Source of the DNA: Flaveria trinervia
Taxonomy: Eukaryota > Streptophyta > Magnoliopsida > Asterales > Asteraceae
DNA length: 64,000 nucleotides
Direction of reading: 5' to 3'
Assembly: GCA_025506515.1 (NCBI GenBank)
Contig: CM046447.1
Location: 84,517,748-84,581,747, forward strand
Below are positions 1-11,060 of the stretch, piece after piece. Within the stretch, counting starts at the first letter, position 1, and each line of letters starts with the position of its first letter. Position numbers and translations under genes: made by a program. Below the pieces are notes generated by a model. That model did no database searches. It was not told the origin of the DNA and saw nothing but the letters and a program-made list of their open reading frames with translations.

Positions 1-291
1 AGAAGATTGCCCTCGGAAATCCTTGAGCCCCATACAGTAAAAAAAGTAAAGATTTTCTTAATGTTGTCAGAATTTTTTAAATGGTTTTTATCCTTACCTC
101 CACTGTCACATCTTACCCCCAACAATCTTTTCACCATATCCACAACCCCAAAAACCACCATTCCACCCATTTAAATAATCCCGACTCTTCACTTTAATCT
201 TTTTACCAAATTTACTGTCCTAAGATTGCTTCGCCCAAAATTCACCCTACTCAAACTTGTTTCATCATATTCTTTCTTACAATGGCACTCA
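1..291 (+). promoter_or_regulatory. Leader/possible promoter of the F aORF
   Basis: AT-rich non-coding DNA directly upstream of the F aORF start at 292. A TATA-like TTTAAATAA lies near 170-178, about 115 bp before the ATG. The matching position in elements A, B, D and E carries a clear TATAAATA box, which is why I read this as promoter DNA. No repeat array is visible in the part inside the window. Confidence 0.35.
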
Positions 292-2704
292 ACCCTCAGC
301 ACAACCAAGTCGCACTCCTTAACTCTACCAAGGATGTCGACTTCTCAGACATCATCTCCTTTCTTACCCAATCTACCTACGTTACCGCTCTTACTGTGAA
401 CCCTACCATTTATTTAAATCACATGGAATAATTTTAGGGTAACGGTCAGATAGTACTCCTAAATGGAGTTAGGTTTATTAGGTTGAGCAATTCGGGCCAG
501 GAGTTAAACATTATTGAACAAGTCATCCTGAAGCAATTGGAGCTCCACGATGAAGGCAGTCCTACTGAGTTTCCCAAATCAGACCTAGATGACACATATC
601 TCCAAATGTGATACGATGGAGATGTGAGTAGATCTATAGTAGACAAGTTCAAAATCTCCCACAACTAGAAGTTTCTACTTCATATTGTTCTCCATTGTTT
701 GTCTAACAAGTCTGGGGAATAGGATCAAATCCCATATGAATTGGGTAGTCTAGTTCATGGATTGGTGAAGACCCTCCACTTCAACTACTCAAGGTTTGTG
801 CTAACTAACCTCATGGGAAACCATCAAAAGGGCATATTCTTTTTGTATCATAGATTCAGCTAGCACATAATGAACTGTGGGTTAGACCAGAGTGAACTTG
901 TCTGTGCAGCTCCTTTGCATGTCTCTCAAATGAGGTAGACCAACTTGAAGATCTTGAAGAGAGTGTCAACCACTTTTACTGTAAGACAAATTGCATTTCT
1001 TGGAGGTATGATTGAGCCAATGGTTCCTAGTGACATCCCTATTCACCCCATAGGTGGTGAACCCGCACCATCAACTACCCTTAATTTGCCAGATCTTCCT
1101 GCTCACCCCATCAACCACACATATCCAAGATGCAAACGAACCCTTGCTCAGTCAAATCCGATTGATCAAGCCCTTCCAATTTAAACCAAAAAGACTAGAG
1201 TGGAACCATGGGCTCCCACTCAATCAGAGGTCTTATCATTCTTCTCATTTGACCTTAATATGGAATTTAGATCTCCTCATTCTTAAGTCCCTGAGCCCCA
1301 AACCCAGACCATAAGCCCTCAGGATGGGTCCCAACACTCTCTTGAGAAACCAAGAAAGGACAGCCCCACCAAAGGCCAATGCCAATAGACATTAACCAAT
1401 GTCTCGGGTTAGTAGGCTTCACTTACCTATCCTTTACTGACCTTTTAATCATAACTGATAAGGAGATTATGACTCTTCATGGAAATGAAGTTGATCCACA
1501 AAACCCTCTATGAGATCAACAGAGCCTGGAGGGACCTCTTCTCTCTAGCACACATCAGTTCAAACCAACTGAGGTGAGTCCACGGATGTGGTGGGGACTC
1601 ATGTAGATTCAGCAGCCGCTACTGAAGGAAACTCATTGGATCATCAGGCTAGTGGTACCGTCTTTGAGGCTGAATCTACGACAATTGTGCCTTTTTATGA
1701 CTCTGAAAAAGAGATCCCTAGGCAAGGGAAACCAGGGTGCCAACAAACCACATCTGGTGGTGAGGGTGAACATACAAGGTATGTTACCTATTTCCCTGTG
1801 ATTCTTCAAAAAAAGATGAGGGTACTATGCAACACACCAATCAAGAGCTACTTTATAAAATCTCAAATCTTGAATCAAAGGTTACGACTTTAGAGTATAG
1901 GTCTACCACTTAGTAACTTGAGATTCAAAATCTCAAGGCTCAACTAGTTAAGAAACAGATTGAGAGATCTGTCAGGCGTGTACCTATTTAGGTCTCATTG
2001 ACCTATTCCTCTAGCTCATCTAGCTCTCAAGATGATGCTACCAAAAAGGGGGAGAATGTTCAGAGACAAACAATAGAGAAACCATAGAGCCAAACTTTAA
2101 CTACTCTATCTGCTAGATACCCTGCTCCTACAACAATATTCTTTCTTGAGCCTCCTCAAGTTGTCCTACAAATGGACCCATGGATGCTCAGAGATCTTAA
2201 CAGAATCTTCTCCAAATTTCTATTGTGATCTTCTTTATATCAGGCTAGCCCTGATGTGGCTATTATATACTTTGGAACTGAAGAGCTTCAGAGGCTAAGT
2301 ACACCTTCTACCACTGTGGAAGAAGTTGGTCAACCTAAGGCCTAATGGAACTTGAGATTCATTTTGAAGAGGAAATAAGGACGGATGGAGCAGCAACTAA
2401 AATAGTTAGGACATATATTGCATTCCCTCAGACTTCCGAAACTAAAGTCAAAGTCTCGAAATAACAATTTCAATCTTTCGACATTGAGATGGAAGTTATG
2501 GAAAGCCTGTTCTCATTGTACGAGAATCTAATCATCACACATACAATTCTAGAGCTGGCATCTGAGGTGAATAGTGAGGACTTTCTCAACCGACCCCTAG
2601 CTCAAACAACTTCATTATCCCCTTCCACCATGTCTTAGCCTAAACCCTCCATCCAAGAACCACCAAAGTCTAGCACTTCCAAAGATGTTAAAGGCAAGAA
2701 GAAG

Positions 2705-3112
2705 ATGACTGCGGAAGAGCTTCAGGAGGAAGAGAGGATTGAGAAACTTAAAACAAAAGGTAGACTCCCAACTAGGAAGTTGCTAGCTGCCAGCTCCAAA
2801 GCAGCTACAGCCAGCCAGGAGGGAGTCAACAACAAGAAAAGGGTGGAGATCAATGACAGACTCATCAAGCTTGGAGATGTCACTGAAGATATAATCTTGC
2901 TACCACTAGAGGAGTTAATAGAGCTAGAAAAGGTAATCATGCTGCAGATTAATAGAAAGGAGGAAGTAGCAAGGTTGGCCTTAGAGGAGGAAGGAGAAAG
3001 GAAAAAAAGGGAAGCTGATCAGCACCTTAAGAGGGAAAAGATAACTTTCTTAACCTCTAGTGGTTTCTTTATTCAAGAACTATCTCCACACAACAATGAC
3101 ACCATCCTATAG
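2705..3112 (+). CDS. Charged coiled-coil segment of the F aORF (open, 135 codons)
   Basis: This is the longest open stretch in the left half of F. It starts MTAEELQEEERIEKL, then has a basic segment, a segment with LPLEELIELEKVIM, and a strongly charged Glu/Arg/Lys helix to the stop. The segment LPLEE(L/V)xEL recurs at 62480 in the right half (SLPLEEVNELVDRE), so the F aORF seems to contain two copies of this module. It is listed as part of the aORF and not as an independent gene; the ATG at 2705 is probably an internal methionine. Confidence 0.4.
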   Translation: MTAEELQEEERIEKLKTKGRLPTRKLLAASSKAATASQEGVNNKKRVEINDRLIKLGDVTEDIILLPLEELIELEKVIMLQINRKEEVARLALEEEGERKKREADQHLKREKITFLTSSGFFIQELSPHNNDTIL

Positions 3113-3609
3113 CTCTTTAACAAAGAGCAAGATCGGTTGGAGAAAGAGAGGAAGAAGGCTGCAAAAGAGAAGATGAGGGAGAAGATGAGCAAGGAAGAAG
3201 AAGTTGGGATCATTGCTGCCAAAAAGTAGGTGAGAAGGCCTGGATGAAGGATTATCTCCAGGCTCACGGCTTCTCTGTAGGCAAGTGGGACCCATGTCTG
3301 AAAAGAAACTCTAGTGACATGTCAATGCAATCAAGGTTGATATTCGCTTGGGAAAAAGAACAGAGATGTACAAAATTGGACAGGGAATGATCTTCAAACC
3401 AACACTTCAACCCCAATTTACAACCCAAACTCAACCCCAACCTCAACTTGAGTCTTTCCCATCTCCCTTCCTATCAAACTGAACCCACTTCAGAACCTGA
3501 CTCCCCTAAACCTACACGAACCATCATTCCCAACTCATCACCACAACCACCTCAACATATTACCCTCCACCGAAAACACTACCCAAAACCCAAACACCTC
3601 TACCTATAA

Positions 3610-3614
3610 AACAA
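3610..3614. repeat. Target-site duplication of element B, left copy (AACAA)
   Basis: AACAA lies immediately left of the B LTR end (TGATAGGATC) and is repeated exactly at 60943-60947, right of B's other LTR end (GGTCCAACA). Five-base duplications are standard for copia integration. Confidence 0.85.
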
Positions 3615-3774
3615 TGATAGGATCTCAGCATCTAGTTTGATCGATTCGAATGATTTCAGCAGCGGAATAGAGTACCAACTAGCACAATTCGAGAAAAAAT
3701 ACCAAAGATATTGCAATGAACATAATTAGTTATAGAGAGAGAAAGTTTCTGCAAAAAGAATATTTCATTCAATC
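3615..3774 (-). repeat. Element B 3' LTR, terminal part (R/U5 end)
   Basis: On the minus strand this segment ends ...GATCCTATCA, matching the ...GATCCTGTCA ends of the A, D and E LTRs, and shares CCGCTGCT about 50 bp before the end. It is separated from the rest of the LTR (16382-17171) by element C. The joined LTR is about 950 bp. Confidence 0.8.
3770..3774. repeat. Target-site duplication of element C, left copy (CAATC)
   Basis: CAATC precedes the C LTR; TAATC follows the other end at 16377-16381. One mismatch, consistent with an older insertion or an error. Confidence 0.65.
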
Positions 3775-4295
3775 TGTTGGTCCATGTGATCGATGAACAG
3801 TACAATTGATAGGATAATTTGATCAATATCAAACACACAATCCAAATAACAACAATTGAGAAGTGAATATGATGAATCAAGACATAATTGGTACTCAAAT
3901 GAACAAACTCACTCAATAACAATAAGCACAATTGTATTTCAATTAAGTAACTGCTTAGAAATGGTAGCTTGCAACAGAATTCCACGATTAGGGTTTTGCA
4001 AGCTTACCGTATAAAGTGAAATGACAATAGTATATATAGCAGTCATAGATTCGCTGACAGTTTCGCTACCAGCGAAACTGTCATGCCGAAACTATAGTTT
4101 CGCCCGGCAGAACACAAGTTCGCCGGGTAAACCAAAACAGCAAACTGTGAGCGAATGTATAGATTCGCTCACAGTTTCGCTGTACTGCCAAAACTGCTAA
4201 TTACAAACAAAATACAAAATGAAACTAACAAAAGTCCTATTACAATGTAAAGTAAACATCTATACTAAAGTGAGTCCAACCTAACATGATCTTCA
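3775..4295 (-). repeat. Element C 3' LTR
   Basis: Plus-strand ends are TGTTGGTCCATG and ATGATCTTCA; it pairs with 15860-16376. It contains perfect inverted repeats: 4056-4082 (12-bp arms GACAGTTTCGCT, 3-bp loop) and 4145-4174 (12-bp arms CTGTGAGCGAAT, 6-bp loop). A minus-strand TATA box (GCTATATATACTA) lies near 4028-4040. Confidence 0.93.
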
Positions 4296-4312
4296 ATACT
4301 CCCCCTAGGTTG
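4296..4312 (-). other. Element C polypurine tract
   Basis: On the minus strand AGGTTGG... is followed by CCTAGGGGGAGTAT directly before the LTR start TGAAGATC. This is the plus-strand DNA primer site and fixes the element's orientation. Confidence 0.85.
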
Positions 4313-4325
4313 GACCTCACTATCT

Positions 4326-6900
4326 TCACCTCTCTTGATTTGACTTGTCGGCTCCGGTTTCCTCTGCTGCTGTTGGTCTATCTTCATCACCTCCTGCAGC
4401 AACATCTTTACAAGCTTCAGCCACTGATCCTCCAAGGTTAGTTCCTGCATCACCAGCTTCCTCAAAATGACCACAAGCTCTAGCAAACTGCCTGGTCATG
4501 TCTTGAACATCCATGGCAAAGTCATCTTGTGCTCTCACCTTTTCAGCCAAACTCTTTACCTCTGCCCGTACTCTCGTATTTTGTTTGCCACATTCATAAC
4601 CAAGCTTGTCTCTTTTCGTGTTTCCTCTCCTGCCCCAGCCTTAATATGATTTTCACAAAGAGTCAAGAGATCTTCATCACTGAAGCTGAATAATTCCATT
4701 GGGTCAAACACCCTAAACTCTCTTTCCGTGTTTGGCTCTAATCACCGCCTCGCCAGTGTTATTATCATAAAACCACTTTTCAAAGTCCTGTAAACGTTGG
4801 GGAAGAGGATCAGCCAATCTTACCCTGTTTACAGTATTTGGTGGTTTGACTCTCAAAACAATCCTCCATTTGCCAGTCTCCTGGTCTATATCTTTCTTTG
4901 ATCTTTTTCGTTCAGCCTTCATGTATCCAAATGATTCAAAATTATCATTAAGTCCATTTTTAATTACCTTCTCAAGAAATACTGCCTTTTCACTTAAATG
5001 AGCATTAATCAAAGGCAATGTGGCCAACCGTCTCAGATCCCATTTGGGCAAGGTCTTAAAAGCCTTCCTCTTGAGCATGTAGCTGATATGACCTCCTCTT
5101 CTTTTAATCATAAACATCTTTAAACGAGGATTATAACACCAACTTATTATCCTCTTGTCTGCCTCTTTCCTGCTTAAACCTTCCATATTTTGAAACAAAG
5201 GAGTAAGTTCTTCAGCCTCCTTCTCCTTCACCAACCAGTCACTCTTATCCATCTCAAACACATCAGCTTCATCATCTCCCTTCTTAGCAACATACACCAG
5301 TGGTCTCTCATCTACTTCATAAAACTCTAGTTCAGAATCATAATCAACCAATTGCTCATCCTCCTCTTCTTCATCAATCAAACCTTTTCCTTTATCAGAC
5401 ATTCCCTCAGTGGTAGCAGTAATAACCACTTCTTCACCCACACTATCCTTATCAAAATCAAACCGTAGGTTAACAAACCCTGCTTCAATAATATCATCAT
5501 CCTCATTTCTTCCAGCATCTTCTCTTGGGATCTCTTGTTCCCCTGCTTGAGTATTAGCTGCTCCAGAAGTGCCCTCTCCTACCTTGGATGAAGTACCCAT
5601 ATTCAAGAATGAGTACTTAGATATATCAGTCATATCATCTAACTCAGATTGAGTTAGTTGACTAGGTAGGCCAGCAGCAGCTTTCATCTGAGAAATTTCT
5701 TCAAACAATCTCTTAATCAAATTATTCTGGTCAACCAACATCTTTTTCATTCCTTCATACCTCATCCTTCTGTTTTTCCCTAATCTCCTGATTCATCAGT
5801 TTAGTCTTTATCATACTCAACTCATTGGCCAATGAAGTATTTAGACTACGAATAACATCCTCATCAAGACCAACTACTAGCCTCTTTCCTTGCTGTGAAA
5901 CCCTCGTGTCGATGTTTTGATCTCCGTTCAGGCTCAACAAAGTCAGTTTTCTTTTTAGATCTCCGTTCTTTCTCCACCCTTATCTCCTCTGCTTGTGCAT
6001 CTATATCTTCTTCAAAATCATAATCTTTCTCTTTTGCATATCTCTTTCTCTTCTTAGCTGCATCAGCTTGTTGCACCCTTGTTTCCTCAGTCCTTTGTTT
6101 TCAGACTCAATGACCCGTCTGATATAATTCCAGCGTTCTGGAGGGTACATATTTTCCCAGAGATGGTGATTTTACCACTGAAATCATGGCGGATAGCACA
6201 GCAATCAGCAAATATCCGAGGGTTCATCTGCACTAATCTCTTGACTTCACCATGTTTAGGAACATCAGGAAAGATCATCAATAATCATTGAATAAGCGAG
6301 GATATAACAACCATTTATCCTTCTTCACAGCCATCACATTCTCTGCCATACACACAAAGATCAATCTAGCAATGTTTGCTTTCTCCCCTTTACAACATAT
6401 CACCATAGCTTTGGCCCAGTCAAGATTAAGTCCATCGGATCCACCCTTACGCTAATCTAAGCACATAATAAAAACATGAGCTATATATCTCCATTCCTTA
6501 GATAAAAAAGACTTTTTAATCTCCTTCCTCGAACCAAAAGCTAGTCCCTCATACCCCATTTGTCTGAAAGCTTGGAATACTTCAGACTCCGTCATATCCA
6601 CTTCATCACCAGTATCATCTTCTAGTCTAAGAATCCTCGACACGCTCTCAGCAGTAATAGTTATATCATGATCAAACACTCTAGCTGAGATTCTCTGTAC
6701 ATCTCCTCTAGTGTTGTATTCTGCTGATCTCCAAAATCTCTAATATGAAGATCATAGATAGTGGGTGAGTGAGAGATAGCATATGCAATGGGTGATCTCT
6801 GAAGCCATCTAATGCAGTCACGAAATCCGGCCGCCTTTGGAATAGTATCATCTAATATGGCAGTGATGTTATTCCTCTCATCAAACTTGAGATTCGCCAT
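4326..6900 (-). pseudogene. Element C aORF (downstream of pol), several frameshifts
   Basis: The start at 6900 gives MANLKFDERNNITAIL, a helical region with SPTIY and RDFW, then RILRLEDDTGDE and a WLLYPR motif near 6320. This is the same plan as the aORFs of F, A, D, E and B. A TAG near 6465 is the first stop. The middle (6076-5864) is basic (AKKRKRYAKEKD, RRSKKK), nuclear-signal-like. The longest open stretch, 5765-4713 (350 codons), carries an acidic run (GLIDEEEEDEQLVDYDSELE), then a basic globular region with GGHISYMLKRKAF and a WFYDNNTGEAVI motif. A frameshift near 4745 leads into the C-terminal helix ending at 4326. It lies 14 bp before the PPT. Biochemical role unknown. Confidence 0.75.
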
Positions 6901-6999
6901 GATAACCTGAGAAGAACAACAATAAATTTGAATAAGAAATATTGAAAATAAGAAAATAAAACAAAACAAAAGAAAAATCAATTTCGGCAAGCGAAACAA

Positions 7000-7560
7000 T
7001 AGTTTCGCTCACTAAGACATGATAGTTTCGCTGACTCAAAGACAATTTCGACAAGGAAAACAAACAGTTTCGACAAGCGAAACTATAATTTCGCTCATTG
7101 AAACTTGTTATTTTCGCAGAACAAAAATTAGTTTCGACAAGATTAGAATGAATTAAAGTAGTTTCGCAATTAGTTTCAGCAAATATTAACTTAGTTTCGC
7201 TATTACAAATTAGTTTCGCTGACATAAGAAAATACAAGCGAAACTGAGTAAATTAAAGATGTGAATGGTGAAACTGTTAAGTTTGCTCGGACAGCATAAC
7301 TTTACAGTTTCGCAGAAAAGATGTGAACTTTCGTTCAATTTCGAAGAGAAATTAGTAGTTTCGCTGAACGAACAGCGAAACCACCGAGAGACACAATCTA
7401 GATAACTTGAGAATAGACTATTTAATCCAGATTAGAAGGTGAATCAGTGTTCGAGACTCACATACGAAGTGAATCTCACGAAAAATCAGACCAAATCACA
7501 AACACAAGTCAAAATCGCCTTAAAATTACGGAAAAACCCTAAAAGAGAAACTGAGCGTTG
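7000..7560 (-). other. TTTCGC-rich leader of the C aORF
   Basis: Non-coding DNA between the TATA box and the aORF start, with many scattered TTTCGC/GCGAAA motifs, e.g. near 7000, 7027, 7075, 7138, 7195 and 7360. Short ORFs here are only translations of the repeat. Confidence 0.55.
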
Positions 7561-7593
7561 TGCGAAATTATGAGAGAAAATTCGCAAACATGA

Positions 7594-7603
7594 CTTATAT
7601 AGC
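7594..7603 (-). promoter_or_regulatory. TATA box of the element C aORF promoter
   Basis: Minus-strand GCTATATAAGTC lies about 690 bp upstream of the aORF ATG at 6900. It closely resembles the LTR promoter of the same element (GCTATATATACT) and is followed by similar TTTCGC sequence. The tandem hairpin repeats at 7645-7755 sit about 42 bp upstream of it. Promoter function is inferred. Confidence 0.5.
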
Positions 7604-7644
7604 AAATAGTTTCGCAGACACGAAACTATAATTCGTCTGGCGAA

Positions 7645-7755
7645 TTTACAGTTTCGCCCAGTGAAACTGTAATTTCGCTAATTTACAGATTCGCCCGGTG
7701 AAACTGTAATTTCGCTAATTTACAGTTTCGCCCGGTGAAACTGTAATTTCGCTAT
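7645..7755 (-). repeat. Three tandem 37-bp hairpin repeats upstream of the C aORF
   Basis: Units at 7645-7681, 7682-7718 and 7719-7755 are nearly identical. Each contains the inverted repeat CAGTTTC-N7-GAAACTG plus a trailing ATTTCGCTAA. The TTTCGC core is the motif that fills the C LTR and leader. Position just upstream of a TATA box suggests operator- or enhancer-like sites. Confidence 0.8.
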
Positions 7756-7839
7756 GAGGTAACTCATTAACAACTTATTATCCAACCTAGCGAAATTGCA
7801 GTTTCGCTTTGCGAAATTATTAGCGAAAGAATATTTTCG

Positions 7840-7985
7840 CACCTTTAATTTTATTATTTATTATTATTATTTTTAATTTTTATTCTATTTTTTTATTTTT
7901 TTTTATTTTTATTTTTTATTATTTATTATTATTATTTTTATATTTTTTTTTATTATTTATTATTATTTTTAAATTATAATACTTA
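7840..7985. repeat. AT-rich low-complexity tract in element C
   Basis: Runs of T interrupted by single A residues (TTTATTATTATT-like), about 145 bp. Assembly length here is unreliable. Confidence 0.85.
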
Positions 7986-9090
7986 AAGGAAGCACATCTA
8001 ATAATGAGATCTAAAATAATGAGAGATCACATTCTCTAAATATTTTAGAACATAAAGATGATCAAAAAATCATCTACCAGTCCTGAGATCATACTGAAAT
8101 ACAAGATCTGATCACAATCTGCACAGAAACAACTGAAATTAGAACAAATCAATAACGATTGCTGATAATTGTCCACTTAAACTCATGCCTTATCCTTTTT
8201 TTTCGAAAACAGCTTATGATTCATTTAAGGTTCGATTAGATGCTTTAAAATGCAAGACCCCACAATCATTTTGTAAAACAAAAACCTCACCCAACCTCAG
8301 GTTTCTTGAATTATGAATCAATCTTCAAAGAACAAGGTTTGTGAATTAGTGTGCAAATGATTATCAACAGAATATTTCATTCTGAGAGAAATTCATCGAT
8401 AAGATGATTTGACATAATTATATCAAAATGGTGAGAGCTCCAGATCTATACTCACGTATAACAGAGGAGATAACCATTTGAACATGTGCTGATGAGAGCG
8501 ACCAGGTCAGTACTATCGTACAACAGAGGAGATCATCACTCCAGGTCAGTACTCACGTACAGTAGAGGAGATAAGCACAGACACAAGACATCTTGACACT
8601 AAATATACCAGCAGAGGATGATGACAAAACAAAGCAAAATGAACGAAAGATTCATTCTCAATCCAATTTTTGTCAGGACTCAGTTTTTGTGCAATCCAAA
8701 ACGATTGAGTAAATCCAGACATTCTTAAGCATAAAATTTAATTTAATCAAAAAGCTGCTGTCTACTTCATTCGTCAGGCAGAGTCTATCAAGCATATCGT
8801 TAAAGAATCTGATCCATTTCCTTTTTTTAATGTGAAACAGAATCCAGTAACAGTTACTATCATTTCTCATAGAAGTACTGGTCATGTAAATAAAAATTTT
8901 TAGAGAATATACAATCATTTCTCATCATGTTAAATTCCAATCTCAGAATAATGATATTACTCCCCCAAATTTTTATTTTCATATTGCGATTATTATCAAT
9001 GAATTGTCATTTTAAATAATTATTTTATATGTTTGTTATAATTTTTTTGTTTTTTTTTTTGTTTAATAAAGAAATAGAAAATGAAAATTT
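7986..9090 (-). other. Non-coding spacer of element C between RNase H and aORF promoter
   Basis: No coding sequence is recognisable. It contains three imperfect direct repeats of about 30-40 bp around 8445-8475, 8503-8535 and 8541-8575 (shared core TACTCACGTA...CAGAGGAGAT). The rest is AT-rich and unique in the window. Confidence 0.55.
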
Positions 9091-9736
9091 TTAAAAAGAT
9101 ATTAACCCAAGCATAGAAATCAATTCATAAAAACGAGGTTTATCAAATGTTTTTGTGAAAAGATCAGCTTTTTGATTTTTTGTATCGATGGATATAATAT
9201 TAATGAAACCCTCTCTTGAGCATCACGAATAGCATGGATTCGTGTTTCAATATGCTCTGTGCGGGAATGATGAATGGGGTTTGTAGCAATTCCAATGGCA
9301 GCCTCATTGTCACAGAATAAAGGTGTATGAACGAAATTAATGCCATAATCAATCATTTGATGTTGGATCCAAAGAACTTGAGAGCAGCAGCTGGAGGCAG
9401 CAATATATCCAGCTTCCCCTGTAGAAAGAGAAACAGTAGTTTGTTTCTTGCTCTGCAGGATACCAGACAATTTCGCAAATATTGACAACCTCCAGACACA
9501 GATTTTCTGTTTAACCTGCAACCATTGGAATCACTATCAGAGTAAGCATGTAAATCAAAATTTCCACCATACGGATACCACAACCCGAGACGAGACGATC
9601 CTTTAAGATAACGAAATATGCGTTTGACAGCTTTCTCATGAGATTCCTTTGGAGCCGACTGATATCTAGCACAGTAACCAAGAGCGAAAGTGATATCAGG
9701 ACGACTTGCAGTAAGATACATGAGAGAGCCAATCAT
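9091..9736 (-). pseudogene. Element C RNase H domain
   Basis: It begins MIGSLMYLTASRPDITFALGYCARYQ, the usual copia RT-RH link. Then AVKRIFRYLKG, a YSDSD catalytic motif, KSVSGG, and after frameshifts STGEAGYIAASS, the DNEAAI motif, HSRTEHIE and the closing DLFTKTFD near 9140. The true end is probably the TAA at 9091-9093 after a frameshift near 9180. RNase H removes the RNA template during reverse transcription in the cytoplasmic particle. At least two frameshifts make this copy inactive as read. Confidence 0.85.
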
Positions 9737-10700
9737 AGACCGAAAAGATGAGGATCAACTGGTTTTCCTTTTCATCCGGAGTTAAACATGTCTGAGCAGT
9801 AAAAGGAGTCATCTCAGTAGACGCATCATCCATCTTAAATTTCTTCAGAATATCTTTAATGTACTTTTCTTGATGAATAAGAATTCCTTTTTCTGTTGTT
9901 CAACTTGCAACCCAAGAAAGAAACACATTTCACACCATCATACTCATTTCAAACCTTTGGCTCATCACTTCTTCGAACTCTCTACACAATTGAGAGTTTG
10001 TAGATCCAAAAATAATATCATCGACATACACTTGAACAAAGATCATTTCACCATTCACCTCTCTTTTAAATAAGGTCATATCAATGGTACCACGAGAGTA
10101 ACCATTGCTTAGAAGATATTGCGTAAGAGTCTCATACGATTTCTGGGTGCTTGATGAAGACCATACAAAGATTTATCAAGTTTATACACTTTATCAGGAA
10201 AATCAGGATCTTCAAAGCCTGGTGGTTGACACACATATATCTCCTCATCAATGTCTCCGTAGAGAAAAGCACATTTCACATCCATCTGGTAAACTTTGAA
10301 TTGTTTATGAGCAGCATGAGCAAGAAATATTCTGATTGCTTCAAGACGAGCAACTGGAGCAAAGACTTCTGTATAATCAATTCCTTCTTCTTGAGCAAAG
10401 CCTTGCACTACAAGTCTAGATTTGTTGCGCACCACCACACCCCGATCATCTGGTTTGTTCTTAATACCCATTTTGTGCCAATTGGATATTTGTTGGGAGG
10501 TAAATCAACTAAGGTCCAAACCTGAAGCTTTCTAAACTGTTGAAGTTCCAATTGCATAGATTCTACCCAACAAGGATCTTGTAGAGCAGCATGAACATTT
10601 TTTGGAACAATTTGAGAAATAAAGCATGAGAAAAGACAAACATTAATCAGTCCAGATTGACTTCGCGTGCGAACACCATGAAACAGATCCAATCACATTA
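9737..10700 (-). pseudogene. Element C reverse transcriptase domain
   Basis: On the minus strand the domain starts with WVESMQLELQQF and PIGTKWV (10590-10470), then [21 protein letters not shown] with the first active-site block [12 protein letters not shown]. The motif LYGLHQAPR lies near 10150 and the catalytic YVDDI is at 10014-10028. Frameshifts split it near 10470, 10110 and 9900. The family copies element RNA into DNA. Confidence 0.88.
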
Positions 10701-11060
10701 TCGAGCGGATGATCTTTCAAAGTTTTGTAATCACTTGAAGAAGAAAGATAGTTGAAGAAGTATCAGCCATGTCCGGAGAAAGATTAGATGAAGGTGTATC
10801 AATGACAGTGTGGAATCAGGTAAGTTAGGAGATGTAGGAGATAAAAAATCAGATATGGAGCTTGATCAGGCATTGGAGACGATGAGCTGACATCAGTTGA
10901 AACAGCATCATTTACTAGCGGGATGGATGGAACAGACGATGGAGATGATGGAATAATATTCGTTTGAGTACTTGGAATTGATGTATCATCATCGAAAACT
11001 GGCAAATTAAATGAATTGAACACAGTATTGGAGTCAAAGAACCATGCAGGTTCAGATTTC
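10701..11060 (-). other. Element C linker between integrase and RT
   Basis: Low-complexity Ser/Pro/Asp-rich coding sequence, as is usual between the integrase tail and RT in copia polyproteins (e.g. SSPSSVPSIPLVNDAVST near 10900). No enzyme motif. Confidence 0.5.

Larger units (their letters stand above)
1..3614 (+). mobile_element. Element F, left part (host of all later insertions)
   Basis: This is the 3' portion of an old copia-like retrotransposon, cut by element B. It holds an aORF leader and most of an aORF. The reading frame just before 3614 (proline and threonine rich) continues in frame into the sequence after 60947, and AACAA stands on both sides of B, so the two parts were once contiguous. 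The gag-pol part of F would lie upstream of the window. Identification as a retroelement rests on the aORF type and on the PPT and LTR start near 63654. Confidence 0.7.
292..3614 (+). pseudogene. F aORF, N-terminal and middle part, degenerate
   Basis: The ATG at 292 opens a protein beginning MALNPQHNQVALL, followed by a region with PTIY and, after several in-frame stops, a helical segment (about 600-880). This resembles the plant transposon-type domain often found downstream of copia RNase H (probably Pfam PF20167; from memory, not searched). Further on, 945-1184 and 1588-1893 are open fragments, and 2705-3112 is an open stretch of 135 residues rich in Glu, Lys and Arg and predicted coiled coil. 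The end (3400-3614) is rich in Pro, Thr and Ser. Stops such as TAG and TAA replacing likely sense codons suggest real decay. The frame continues at 60948 after removal of element B. Function unknown. Confidence 0.6.

Noticed and set aside
4265..4486. Minus-strand 73-codon ORF overlapping the C LTR border
   Set aside because: It is an alternative frame of the C aORF end and runs into PPT and LTR.
7000..7237. Minus-strand ORF of 118 codons upstream of the C aORF
   Set aside because: Composition is TTTCGC repeat and AT-rich leader; no similarity to the aORF domain before residue 88, where it overlaps another frame of the real start.
10151..10525. Plus-strand 124-codon ORF
   Set aside because: Shadow of the minus-strand reverse transcriptase of element C; no motif of its own.
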